A stretch of 53,721 nucleotides of DNA from positions 1 through 53,721 of the forward strand of contig PKTX01000034.1 in the NCBI GenBank assembly GCA_002868945.1. Direction: 5' to 3'. Source of the stretch: Desulfobulbaceae bacterium (lineage in GTDB: Bacteria > Desulfobacterota > Desulfobulbia > Desulfobulbales > SURF-16). A program made the translations under genes and the position numbers. Of the stretch, positions 1 through 7,454 are shown piece by piece. The notes beneath the pieces are model-generated. The model was not told the DNA's origin. It ran no database searches and saw nothing but the letters and a program-made list of their open reading frames with translations. How positions within the stretch are numbered: position 1 is the stretch's first letter; each line of letters begins with the position of its first letter.

Positions 1-7
1 TGGGGGC

Positions 8-1055
8 AGGGTCAAATCTTTACCCTTGACAGTTCATCTTCTACTTTTGTGTGCAAGACCTTCAGTTCATTATCTTGCTCAAGCCGTTCACGGAACCTCT
101 TTCGTCCCTGACTGACAGTGCTGTAGTCGATCCCCATCAACTTTCCTATCTCAGGGTTTGTCATGCCGCCTCGTCGATAGAGCTGCTCCATGGCCATCTG
201 GCGCAACGCTCCGGCCTCCTGCAAAATCTCAGCACCGGACTTTCCTGCAATACTGCTCACAACCTCAAGGATAACGTCTTTGGCCAGATATTTCCGCACC
301 CCGGATAGACCGGGTTGTTCCCGTCCCGTACCGGCTTCAAGATACGTATTTTTAATCAGTTGGATAAAATCATCGCTGCCCAACAGACTTTGGCCAACAA
401 GGCGATCTTTCACCGGCAGCCCATCCACCAAATCGACGCCGATCTGCTTTTTGTATCGTGCTCGCCCGCGTGGCGTGTCACCTCCGAAATCCTGAAGAAC
501 CAGGGCGTAATCAACAAACTCCCAACGCTTTTTTACAGAACAAAAGCCTGGTAGGCTACTCCAGCGGAAACTCCACAATATATCAAGCTGCTCGGTAACA
601 GGTTTATTCTTGATAACACCAACCTTAACCGGATTCAGATGAATGTAACGGGAAACCATGGAAAGATACTCGTCACATTCCACCAAGAAGCTCTTATATC
701 TCCCCTGATACAGATGACCAGACCGTCGGTGGCGATGGTTGAAAGCAGAAGTGTAACTGATATTGAAATGCCGCATGAACTCGCTGAGGTTACCCAGGGG
801 TGTCTCAACCAGCAGGTGAAAATGGTTGCTCATCAACACAAAACTATAAAGTTTGACCGAATAGATAGCCAACGAACGGGTGAGGATTTCAAGGAATTTA
901 TAGCGGTCTTTATCGTCTTTAAAGATCGGCTTTCGTTCATTCCCACGGTTGGTTACATGATATAAAGCGCCAGGATATTGAATACGAAGAGGACGGACCA
1001 TACCTTGAGCCTATGAAGAATAGGCCATTACTGTCAAGGATAAAGATTTGACCCT
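8..1055. mobile_element. Y1-transposase (RAYT-type) insertion element with 25-bp inverted ends
   Basis: The two ends, 8-32 and 1031-1055, are inverted copies of each other over 25 bp with one mismatch (each reads AGGGTCAAATCTTTA inward, then a Y-CCTTGACAG tail). Between them lies one transposase gene on the minus strand. The left repeat encodes the last residues and stop of the transposase. The right repeat supplies the last eight codons of the truncated ERCC4 gene, so the element sits inside that gene. Y1 transposases of this type normally act on palindromic ends, so the repeats are likely the substrate. The boundaries are taken from the repeats; the exact insertion junction and any target duplication cannot be fixed from one side. 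Confidence 0.75.
12..1001 (-). CDS. REP-associated tyrosine transposase (Y1_Tnp / IS200-like HUH transposase)
   Basis: The protein has 329 residues. The N-terminal Y1 domain (about residues 5-150) has the HUH metal motif H60-F-H62 in SNHFHLLVE and a candidate catalytic tyrosine, Y119, in RYIHLNPVK. The last 100 residues form a DnaA-like helix-turn-helix (NPEIGKLMGIDYSTVSQGRKR), typical of the long RAYT group in Deltaproteobacteria. The family cuts and joins single-stranded DNA at palindromic repeats through a 5'-phosphotyrosine. The gene is bounded by 25-bp inverted repeats and its stop codon lies inside the left one. It looks intact. It may be domesticated, because RAYTs often do not move like ordinary IS transposases. 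Confidence 0.9.
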   Translation of the reverse strand: MVRPLRIQYPGALYHVTNRGNERKPIFKDDKDRYKFLEILTRSLAIYSVKLYSFVLMSNHFHLLVETPLGNLSEFMRHFNISYTSAFNHRHRRSGHLYQGRYKSFLVECDEYLSMVSRYIHLNPVKVGVIKNKPVTEQLDILWSFRWSSLPGFCSVKKRWEFVDYALVLQDFGGDTPRGRARYKKQIGVDLVDGLPVKDRLVGQSLLGSDDFIQLIKNTYLEAGTGREQPGLSGVRKYLAKDVILEVVSSIAGKSGAEILQEAGALRQMAMEQLYRRGGMTNPEIGKLMGIDYSTVSQGRKRFRERLEQDNELKVLHTKVEDELSRVKI

Positions 1056-1336
1056 ACACACTCGACCAGATCGCGAAAGTTGCATTCGACAACCACGCAG
1101 GCGGATTCGTAGGCTGAGAGCTTTTCCAACTCGCGGTGAAACCGCTTTCGCCCCCGGATGACGGTGGAGACGAAATCCGTCAGGGATTTGCGCTCCACCG
1201 CCACCCGTTCCTCGAGGCCGACCAGCGAGTAATCACCGGCGGGCAGCGCCTTGCGAACCGCCGAAACCTTGTCGCTATCGAAGCTGTAGGGCTCCTGTTC
1301 GCGGGTGTCGACGACAACGGTGATCCGGTCCATCAT
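1034..1336 (-). pseudogene. ERCC4-type nuclease, truncated by the transposase element
   Basis: The reading frame starts with the ERCC4 nuclease signature: VVVDTREQEPYSF, GDYS and VERKSLTDFVST, then GRKRFHRELEKL. These supply the GDX(n)ERKX3D active-site pattern of XPF/Mus81-type nucleases. After CNFRDLVE (near 1056) homology stops and the last eight residues (CVGSNLYP) come from the inverted repeat of the inserted element, so only about 92 native residues remain. The start overlaps the DUF669 stop (TGATG), so it was the last visible gene of the phage recombination operon. The downstream half should lie left of position 8, outside the window. The catalytic core is present but the C-terminal part of the fold is missing. 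Confidence 0.8.
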
Positions 1337-1809
1337 CAGAACGGGATCATGTCGTCCATCGCCGCGCCGGGAGCCCCGGCATCGTCGGCCATGACAATGC
1401 GACGGTTGAAGTAGATGTTCTCGTTTTCACCGCGAGTGCGCTTGGTCACCTCCAGCTTGATGTTCAGAAGCTGTTCGAGGTGGCCCGGCAGGTCGGAGAG
1501 CTTCTGAAGCTGCAGCCCGCAGGTGTAGAGGTCCTGCTTGAGCCACTTGATGTTCTCGTTGCTGGCCATGACGTTGTTGCGCCAGAGCAGACGGCCCTTG
1601 TGGGTCGGCGCGAGAATGCGCAGAGTCCACTTGAGCATGGGATTGCCCGAGGTCTGGGCGCGGGTCAGTTCGACCCGGTCGACGTTGACCTGGTACTTGC
1701 CGTCGGGGACGGCCTCGAACTCACGTTCCTCGACTTCGGCGGTTTCAAAGGCGTCGTCGAACTGCGCCAGGTCGAGGTTGCTGCTGGATTGGTTTTCGTA
1801 GTGTTCCAT
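1336..1809 (-). CDS. DUF669 phage protein, probable single-strand DNA-binding
   Basis: The 157-residue protein matches the phage DUF669 family, whose genes lie beside recombination genes and which is thought to act like SSB. The core (about residues 25-140) includes VPDGKYQVNVDRVE, NPMLKWTLRIL and GRLLWRNNVM, as expected for an OB-like beta fold. The C-terminus ends DDMIPF, very close to the acidic DDDIPF tip that bacterial SSB uses to recruit partners. A clear Shine-Dalgarno (AAGGAGA) precedes the ATG. It sits between the AAA ATPase and the ERCC4 nuclease in one leftward operon. The SSB role is inferred from family, tail and context. Confidence 0.75.
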   Translation of the reverse strand: MEHYENQSSSNLDLAQFDDAFETAEVEEREFEAVPDGKYQVNVDRVELTRAQTSGNPMLKWTLRILAPTHKGRLLWRNNVMASNENIKWLKQDLYTCGLQLQKLSDLPGHLEQLLNIKLEVTKRTRGENENIYFNRRIVMADDAGAPGAAMDDMIPF

Positions 1810-1821
1810 GGTCGGATCTCC

Positions 1822-2592
1822 TTACTGTTGAGGTTTCGCCGCCGCACTCGCGGTCGGCTCCGGCTTCGGCCGGGCGGCACTCGCCGCAGCTCCGGCTGCC
1901 GTGTTGTTGAACGCTTTCATGAAGCTCGAAAAATCGAGGGGGATGACTTCGGGGAGTCGGCCGGTGCGGTCACCGGCGTCGTAGTTGGGACTGGGCTTGG
2001 TGCGCATCACGCGCTGCCAGACCGGCTTGCCGTCCTCGCCGGTTTTCATGTCCAGGTCGCAAAACAGGATCAGATCCACCAGGCCGGTGACCAGCTTCCG
2101 CGCCTTTTCCGGCAGCGTCGGCACGATGCGGGTGTGTTTGCCGGTCCGGGTCTCGATGTCCCGCTCCTGGGAGTGGGAGATCAGGATCAGCCCGTAGGGC
2201 AGGAAGGCGAGCTTGTTGATGACGCGCTGGAACTCGTTGTTGATCAGCGCGTAGCTCTTGCCGTAGCCCAGGTCGGATTCGTGCTCGATCTTGAATTTCT
2301 TGCAGACGTAGTCCGAGCACATCTTGTAGGCGTTATCCACCGTGTCGACGACGATGGTCTTGAACTCGTGCTTGCCCTCGGCGATTTCCGCGCAGGCTTG
2401 CAGAAGGTCGTCCCAGCAGGTGATCGGGGTCTGGAACACCTCCAGGGCGTTCAGGCCCGGCTCGGTCGCCAGGAACAGTGCGTCATCGGCCTTGGAGCAC
2501 CAGGTGCTCTTGCCGATCTTGCTCGGGCCGTACACCAGGGCGGTGAGGTCCGAGAGTGTGTGTTTGGGTTTGCTTTTGGTCTTGGGAAGCAT
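1822..2592 (-). CDS. Phage AAA/RecA-like nucleotide-binding protein (AAA_24 type)
   Basis: The protein has 256 residues. Walker A is GPSKIGKST (about residues 22-30) and Walker B is KTIVVDTVD (about 79-87). A later LILISHSQ strand resembles the sensor strand of RecA-like ATPases. This pattern is that of the phage nucleotide-binding family PF13479, found in recombination or replication clusters next to SSB-like and Cas4-like proteins. The last 40 residues are low-complexity Ala/Pro/Lys and probably unstructured. The SD is AAGGAGA. It probably loads or remodels recombination proteins on single-stranded DNA; the exact role is unknown. Confidence 0.75.
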   Translation of the reverse strand: MLPKTKSKPKHTLSDLTALVYGPSKIGKSTWCSKADDALFLATEPGLNALEVFQTPITCWDDLLQACAEIAEGKHEFKTIVVDTVDNAYKMCSDYVCKKFKIEHESDLGYGKSYALINNEFQRVINKLAFLPYGLILISHSQERDIETRTGKHTRIVPTLPEKARKLVTGLVDLILFCDLDMKTGEDGKPVWQRVMRTKPSPNYDAGDRTGRLPEVIPLDFSSFMKAFNNTAAGAAASAARPKPEPTASAAAKPQQ

Positions 2593-2618
2593 GGCTTCGT
2601 CTCCTTATGGTTGGGATT

Positions 2619-3635
2619 TCAAAACACCGGAGCGGCGTCTTCACCGGCTCCGTCCCGCAGCTCTTCGTGCGGGGCGATCCGTTGGAAATGGTTTTCGATG
2701 ACGTTGGGGTTGCCGCCCGAGCGGCAGAGCTGGAAGTAGGCGCAGGGCCTTCCGTACTGGAAGCAGTAGCTGGTGTTGCGGTAGAAGGTGTCGCGCCGAC
2801 GGGCGTCGAGCATGGCCTTGGAGAGTTCCCACAGCTCCGCCCGCAGTTCCTCGAACTGGTCGCGGGAGATGTAGAGCACCTCGCGGTGGAACATGCCCGG
2901 CTCGAGGTACTTTTCCTGGAGCCGCTGCTGGAAGGTGTCGTCGTCCTCCGGCAGCTTGCGCTTGGCGCTGCTCTTGCCGGTTTTCGACTTGGCAATCAGC
3001 TCAGCCCGGCGGGCCTCGAATTCGGCTTCGGTCTCACCCTTGCCCTGGCGCAGCTTGGCCTTGACCAGAACGTTGTAGATGATGCCGCTGACCGTGATGC
3101 CGAGGGTCTGCTCCAGGTACCAGGCGTAGAGGATGATCTGGAAATCGGTCCAGAGCCGCTCCAGGTAGCTGGCGTCGATCTGCGAGGCGGTTTTGTGTTC
3201 CAGCAGGAAGTACTGGCCATCCTGACGGACGATGCCATCCACTTTTCCGGCGAGAATGAAACTGCGCGAGGTCGCCCCGGTCGCCGGGTTGACGATGGGA
3301 CCTTCGAAGGTTTTCTCGAGCGCGACGACCTCGAACTCTTCGGCCGGATAGTGTTCCGCATAGACGCTCATCATGGCCCTGGCGAGATGCCAGTCGGCCT
3401 GTTGATGATCGTCCTGCGCACGGTTCGGATAGGTCCGGTCGATGTGGTCGAGGACTTTGGCCAGATACCGCTCGCCGTGCCAGCACTCCAGGCAGTCGTG
3501 GATGACCGAGCCGAAGGCCAGATTGGGGTCGCGCTCGAGCGGCACCAGCTCGTCGATGTAGCGCCACTTGCAGGCCATGCGGCAGTTGCGGAACAGCCGC
3601 CACATGGAATAGGTGGTGGTCATCAGCTCGCTCAT
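2619..3635 (-). CDS. PD-(D/E)XK nuclease, Cas4/RecB-like with probable Fe-S cluster
   Basis: The protein has 338 residues. Visible nuclease motifs are H46 in FGSVIHDCLE, D133 in LAGKVDGIV and E146-x-K148 in LLEHKTAS, the PD-(D/E)XK core of the RecB/Cas4 superfamily. An N-terminal cysteine pair (C18, C22) and a C-terminal C-x6-C-x5-C group (around residues 293-307) match the layout that ties the ends of Cas4/AddB nucleases together with a 4Fe-4S cluster. Its ATG overlaps the stop of the upstream gene (ATGA), so the two are translationally coupled. It is likely the exonuclease that makes single-stranded DNA for the DUF669 and AAA proteins. Confidence 0.8.
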   Translation of the reverse strand: MSELMTTTYSMWRLFRNCRMACKWRYIDELVPLERDPNLAFGSVIHDCLECWHGERYLAKVLDHIDRTYPNRAQDDHQQADWHLARAMMSVYAEHYPAEEFEVVALEKTFEGPIVNPATGATSRSFILAGKVDGIVRQDGQYFLLEHKTASQIDASYLERLWTDFQIILYAWYLEQTLGITVSGIIYNVLVKAKLRQGKGETEAEFEARRAELIAKSKTGKSSAKRKLPEDDDTFQQRLQEKYLEPGMFHREVLYISRDQFEELRAELWELSKAMLDARRRDTFYRNTSYCFQYGRPCAYFQLCRSGGNPNVIENHFQRIAPHEELRDGAGEDAAPVF

Positions 3636-3967
3636 ACCGCCACCCCCGCTTCGGCGGCGGGCGCTGCGCGATGCTTGGAGGCACAGGCGCAGCCCGACGG
3701 CTGGGTACGTTCGATCAGGACCGAGCGTTCGCCGTATTCCTTGGTGGCGAAGCCGGTGAAGATGCGGGCGAGGTCGCTGCCGACATCGGTGGATGCGTCG
3801 ATCACGCAGGTGCGGCGGGCCTTGTCCAGATTGAACCGGCTCTCCATCCGCACACGGGAACGGCCATGCAGGCTTTCGACAGCCAGCATCGCCAGCATGA
3901 AAGTGTCTTCCAGTTCCTGGGCCTGGACCGACTCGTCAAAACGGTACTTGTAGGTGTCGTGAGTCAT
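3632..3967 (-). CDS. Conserved small phage protein, function unknown
   Basis: This 111-residue protein starts at the ATG at 3965-3967, which has a GAGGAG Shine-Dalgarno nearby. A longer upstream reading without an SD was rejected. The residues AQELEDTFMLAMLAVESLHGRSRVRMESRF look like a compact helix followed by strands, and a RTCVIDASTDVGSDLARIFTGF segment resembles a conserved core. I do not recognise a family. It overlaps the Cas4-like nuclease gene by four bases and belongs to the same early operon. It could be a small accessory or DNA-binding protein. Confidence 0.65.
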   Translation of the reverse strand: MTHDTYKYRFDESVQAQELEDTFMLAMLAVESLHGRSRVRMESRFNLDKARRTCVIDASTDVGSDLARIFTGFATKEYGERSVLIERTQPSGCACASKHRAAPAAEAGVAV

Positions 3968-4071
3968 GGTTGAACTCCTCTTTTGTTCAGGTTCTGATTT
4001 CCGAGGCCCCGGATAGCCGCACCATGCGGCACGGTGCTTACTTACCGGAGCCGGAGTCGATGCGTCGGAGA

Positions 4072-4656
4072 TCACAGGTAGTCCTCGAGTCCGGCCTCGC
4101 GGAACGCGTCCCGGAGCTTGTTCAGCCGGTCGTAGAGGGTGGTTCTGGGAATGCACATCTCCCGGGCGACTTCGGCCATGGTGCTGTCGTGCAGGCGCAA
4201 GCACAGATCCCGGAGCTCTTCCGGCAGCGAGGCGATGGCCTGGCCGAGATCCATGCGGATCTCATGGGCGAGGCGCTCTCTTGTTTCGCGTGTGCCGCCC
4301 CCAAGAGAGCCTTCGCTATCCAGGAAGTCGATCCGCTCGGTGCTGTCGCCCTCACCGTTGTCGAGGGGTTCGTTGAGTGATGTTTGGCAGAGCCGCCAGT
4401 CCCGGCATTGGGCGAACCGGGCCTCCAGAATGGTGGAGATGTGACGTTCGACGATCCGGGCCATGAAGGTGGTCTTCTTGGCCTTGGCGGGATTGAAATG
4501 CCGCATCCGCTGCAGCAGATCGATCATCAGTTCCTGTTCGAGGTCGGGTCTGTCGTCCTCGGTGAATCCGGCCTTGCCTACGAGTTGACGTGCTTTGTGC
4601 CGAATGAGGTCGGCGGCATACTTGTCGATGCCGTCGTAAGAATTCTGAGAAACCAT
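4072..4656 (-). CDS. Sigma-70-like factor of the mobile element
   Basis: The protein has 194 residues. The N-terminal half resembles sigma region 2 (DLEQELMIDLLQRMRHFNPAKAKKTTFMARIVERHI, about 38-75). The C-terminal half is a region-4 helix-turn-helix (LPEELRDLCLRLHDSTMAEVAREMCIPRTTLYDRLNKL). Such proteins in phages and integrative elements direct transcription of element genes or act as sigma-like regulators. The gene leads the leftward run of recombination genes. Its Shine-Dalgarno GAGGAGG is buried in a perfect 8-bp stem (see 4662-4680), which suggests control at translation. Whether it binds core RNA polymerase cannot be judged from sequence. Confidence 0.75.
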   Translation of the reverse strand: MVSQNSYDGIDKYAADLIRHKARQLVGKAGFTEDDRPDLEQELMIDLLQRMRHFNPAKAKKTTFMARIVERHISTILEARFAQCRDWRLCQTSLNEPLDNGEGDSTERIDFLDSEGSLGGGTRETRERLAHEIRMDLGQAIASLPEELRDLCLRLHDSTMAEVAREMCIPRTTLYDRLNKLRDAFREAGLEDYL

Positions 4657-4661
4657 CGGGG

Positions 4662-4680
4662 CCTCCTCGGAGCGAGGAGG
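4662..4680 (-). promoter_or_regulatory. Hairpin occluding the RBS of the sigma-like gene
   Basis: On the minus strand the leader reads CCTCCTCG, loop CTC, CGAGGAGG, then CCCCG and the ATG. The two 8-base arms pair perfectly, and the 3' arm is the Shine-Dalgarno sequence itself, 5 nt from the start codon. Ribosome binding would require the stem to open. Confidence 0.6.
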
Positions 4681-4688
4681 AGGTCCGC

Positions 4689-4789
4689 GTGGGTGTCGGC
4701 ACGGGCCAGATCACAGGACAAAGCTGTCGCGTGGGCGAAGGGGTCGCAGGTACGCCGCCAATTGCCGTATTCGGCTCGGCGACACCCAC
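4689..4789. repeat. Separated 10-bp inverted repeat upstream of the sigma-like gene
   Basis: GTGGGTGTCG at 4689-4698 is matched by CGACACCCAC at 4780-4789. The arms are perfect and 81 bp apart. The repeat lies between the sigma-like gene and the next gene upstream. It could be paired operators or a looped regulatory site; no protein is known to bind it. Confidence 0.4.
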
Positions 4790-4851
4790 AACAGCCTCCG
4801 CCATGCGTCCAGCTTGTTGTCCAGTGTCTAAGGGTTCAGGTCGTTACGTGT

Positions 4852-5178
4852 TCAGGCTGCCCGTTCCTCGATGCGCATCAGGAACGGCAGACCGTGCTTG
4901 ATCTCGAGCAGGCAGACTTTTCCGCTGCCCATCTGCGCGAGGTGCTCCAGCAGCGCCACGACCTCTTGCTTGAGAATGAAGTCATCCTGGTCGCGCTCGG
5001 GCCGGGGACCGCTCTGTCCAGCCAGCTTGATCTCGCGCTCGATGACCGTGTCAGGGGTGAGTTCCGGCTCGCCGTCGCGGACCGGAATGTTGGTGATGCG
5101 GCCGAAGTTGATGTCCTGCATCAACTCGATGAGTCGCCGCTTCGGTGGGGTGAGGTGTGCTTTGTTGACTTGTGCCAC
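4852..5178 (-). CDS. Hypothetical phage-type protein
   Basis: The 108-residue protein begins MAQVNKAHLTPPKRRLIELMQDINFG and contains INFGRITNIPVRDGEPEL, a phrase seen in small conserved proteins of integrative elements. A central helix (EVVALLEHLAQMG) precedes a short strand ending LPFLMRIEERAA. An SD-like GGAG lies upstream (minus-strand side of 5179-5190). No function is recognised. It lies between the terminator of the QueC cargo and the sigma-like gene and is the first gene of the leftward recombination block. Confidence 0.6.
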   Translation of the reverse strand: MAQVNKAHLTPPKRRLIELMQDINFGRITNIPVRDGEPELTPDTVIEREIKLAGQSGPRPERDQDDFILKQEVVALLEHLAQMGSGKVCLLEIKHGLPFLMRIEERAA

Positions 5179-5240
5179 TGCCAGTCTCCTTGTTCGGAAG
5201 TTCTGGCACGCCCGGTGGCCAACCCTGTGCTGACCAATAA

Positions 5241-5286
5241 AAAACGCCGGATCGCGCCTTCATTGGGGAAGGCGCTACATCCGGCG
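5241..5286 (-). terminator. Rho-independent terminator of the QueC module
   Basis: On the minus strand CGCCGGAT and GCGCCTTC pair with GAAGGCGC and ATCCGGCG around a 6-nt loop, followed by a T-rich run (TTTTTTATT). It lies 66 bp after the stop of the QueC-like gene and separates the cargo from the phage genes downstream. Confidence 0.85.
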
Positions 5287-5351
5287 TCGCAATGGCTACA
5301 TTTGGCGTAGCGGAAATATTTTTTAGTTTTTTCTTCCTGGGTGGCCCCGGG

Positions 5352-7454
5352 TCACTCGTTGACTATCGGGCGGACCTCCCAAACGATCTCCTCTTCGGTC
5401 CGGTAGACCGGTTCGTTGCCGCACTTGATGGACTCCTTCAGGTGGGCGGCCAGCGGCTTGTCATACTTTTCCAGATACGTGATGGCCCGGTTCACGGCAC
5501 TCCGGAAGGCGTCGCGGATGTTCTTCCGCTTGTCGTTGGATTTCCGGAGTTTGCCACCCAGACCAACCGCCTCGTTGATTGCGGCGGTGATCTGGGTCAT
5601 TTCGTTCTCGAGCCGCTGGATTTCGGCATCGTTGTTTTCTGCCCGGGCTTCTTCAATTTCCCGAAGAAGCTCGTGAGCCGTCTCCCGGTATTGCTCGACG
5701 GCCTTGCGGTCGGCAACGAAGCCGGTATCACCCAACGGAACCCCCTGGGTGACCTGAAAACCTTCATCGGTCTCATTGGAGTTCAGGACCGCGTTGCAGC
5801 TATCGATGGCGAACCCGCAGACGATCTCGTAGACCGAGGTTTCCTTGTTCGGCCTTGCCAGGAGGAAATTGATGTACTCGGCCCCTTTATCAACACCCGT
5901 CACAAGCACTTCGGCGTTGCCGTTAAAGCGTGCCGCCCAGACACCCCCGCGCTTCCTGAAGTAGTTGTCCGGCTGCTTCTGCTCAACCGGAATGGCGGGG
6001 ACGGAGATTACCGATCCCGATTCATAGACCGTCCTGAGTAGGCAGTCTCCCGGCAAGGTGCGTTGGCGGATGGCGGTGATGTTGCGGCCAACCATTGTGT
6101 CCATTGCATCGCAGACCTCCTTGGCGTGGCGCTTGTAAAGGTCATAGACCTTCTGGGCCACTTTTCCGGAGTTCCCATTAAGGTAGCGGAAGACCCGACT
6201 GACCTCGCTGAATCGGGCGATAAACTGGGTGATGTCGTCCTGCTCGCGTACCTGATTGGCACGCTCCAGGTACGCGGCTGTCATGATCTTGTCCTCGTCC
6301 TTGCTTCGGCTTTGGGTGAAGATGTCGGCTTTATAGGCTTCCACTGGGTCATATTGATCGGCTTTTGCCGCAATCATGGCAAAACGCCTGTCGATACACT
6401 GGGAACACGTTCCGCAATGCGTATGGTGATTGGTCATCTCCCAGGTATGGGTGCAGGTGGTCGATGCCGCGATCATGTCCTGGCATCCGGCCTTGGTGAT
6501 CACCTCGATGACACCGGCCTTGGTTTTCCAGATGTAGGGATTCTCAATCGTGAACGGTTCGCCAGCCACCAGGCTGATGATTTCCTGAAAACCTCGGATC
6601 ACCCTGGGGTGGGTGGTGCGTGTTGCCCGGCCGCCGACTACCTGAGCGCAGACCGGCAGATTCAAACTGATGACCCCGTTTTCGTAAAAACGGACGCTTT
6701 TCAGATTGAGCATTTTTGCGATGGTCGCCCCGATAGACACATAGAGGAAGGATCGGCTGCGCTGGGTGTACTCGTAGTTCAGCCCCTTGTTCTTGTTGAC
6801 CCGGACGCCGATGTGTAGCGGGGCGTTTTCCCCAGCCTTGTCGGCAATCATCTTTTCCAGTCGCCGGTGGCGCGTGTTGAGCTTCGGTGTCGATTTGTGG
6901 GTAACAAGGACGACCTTGTGTTTTTCATTCAGAACTTCATCGATGGCTCCCGCCAGCGAGTCCAGCCCACCTGAAAACATCACTACCTGTTCCGGATAGC
7001 CGAAGAGCCGTCCGTCATCATCAAATTTCAGATATCCCTGGAATGCCTGAGCCTCTTTCAGTTTGACGAACTCGAAGTGATAGTTGTCGTCAGACAAGAA
7101 ACCAAGCGTGGAGCGCAGCGCCTGGTGGATATCGTCTCCGTTCCAAAAATCTGGCTTCCGCACCGGGATGATGAAGTGCAGATCCCTGCGCCAGCCATGG
7201 CCAAAAGAATCGACGTCGTCGGCCCCTCGTGGGATGGCCTGATCGGCACTGTAAACGTAGGTGGCGATTTCGAGCAGGTCCTGGAAAGAATCAGGCACGT
7301 CCTTGCTCATCTTTTTGTGGATGTCTTCAATGCGTAGGGTGATCTTGTCCGGCCCATCCTTGCCCCAAAGGCGCAGGCGCAGATCACGGTCAGGATTTTC
7401 TTCAATCCCATCGGTCGGTGCGTTCCCACAGATGATATATCGTTTATCTTGCAT
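5352..7454 (-). CDS. QueC-like PP-loop protein with C-terminal wHTH-like and helical regions
   Basis: The protein has 700 residues, about three times the length of ordinary QueC. Residues 161-166 (SGGLDS) are the PP-loop that binds ATP. C334, C347, C350 and C353 (STTC, HCGTCSQC) form the QueC zinc quartet, and FYENGVISLNLP resembles defence-linked QueC relatives such as QatC. After about residue 495 there is a second part. YFRKRGGVWAARFNG and KGAEYINFLLARPN resemble a winged-helix-like module found in large bacterial regulators. A long helical tail (about 590-690) follows, with GLGGKLRKSNDKRKNIRDAFRSAVNRAI. Its start overlaps the upstream gene by 11 bp and has an AGGAG SD. Family knowledge: QueC makes preQ0 from CDG, and relatives occur in Qat and type IV CBASS defence. 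Substrate here is unknown. Confidence 0.8.
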   Translation of the reverse strand: MQDKRYIICGNAPTDGIEENPDRDLRLRLWGKDGPDKITLRIEDIHKKMSKDVPDSFQDLLEIATYVYSADQAIPRGADDVDSFGHGWRRDLHFIIPVRKPDFWNGDDIHQALRSTLGFLSDDNYHFEFVKLKEAQAFQGYLKFDDDGRLFGYPEQVVMFSGGLDSLAGAIDEVLNEKHKVVLVTHKSTPKLNTRHRRLEKMIADKAGENAPLHIGVRVNKNKGLNYEYTQRSRSFLYVSIGATIAKMLNLKSVRFYENGVISLNLPVCAQVVGGRATRTTHPRVIRGFQEIISLVAGEPFTIENPYIWKTKAGVIEVITKAGCQDMIAASTTCTHTWEMTNHHTHCGTCSQCIDRRFAMIAAKADQYDPVEAYKADIFTQSRSKDEDKIMTAAYLERANQVREQDDITQFIARFSEVSRVFRYLNGNSGKVAQKVYDLYKRHAKEVCDAMDTMVGRNITAIRQRTLPGDCLLRTVYESGSVISVPAIPVEQKQPDNYFRKRGGVWAARFNGNAEVLVTGVDKGAEYINFLLARPNKETSVYEIVCGFAIDSCNAVLNSNETDEGFQVTQGVPLGDTGFVADRKAVEQYRETAHELLREIEEARAENNDAEIQRLENEMTQITAAINEAVGLGGKLRKSNDKRKNIRDAFRSAVNRAITYLEKYDKPLAAHLKESIKCGNEPVYRTEEEIVWEVRPIVNE

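Noticed and set aside
2556-3953. A 465-codon plus-strand frame
   Set aside because: Antisense of the Cas4-like nuclease gene in GC-rich sequence.
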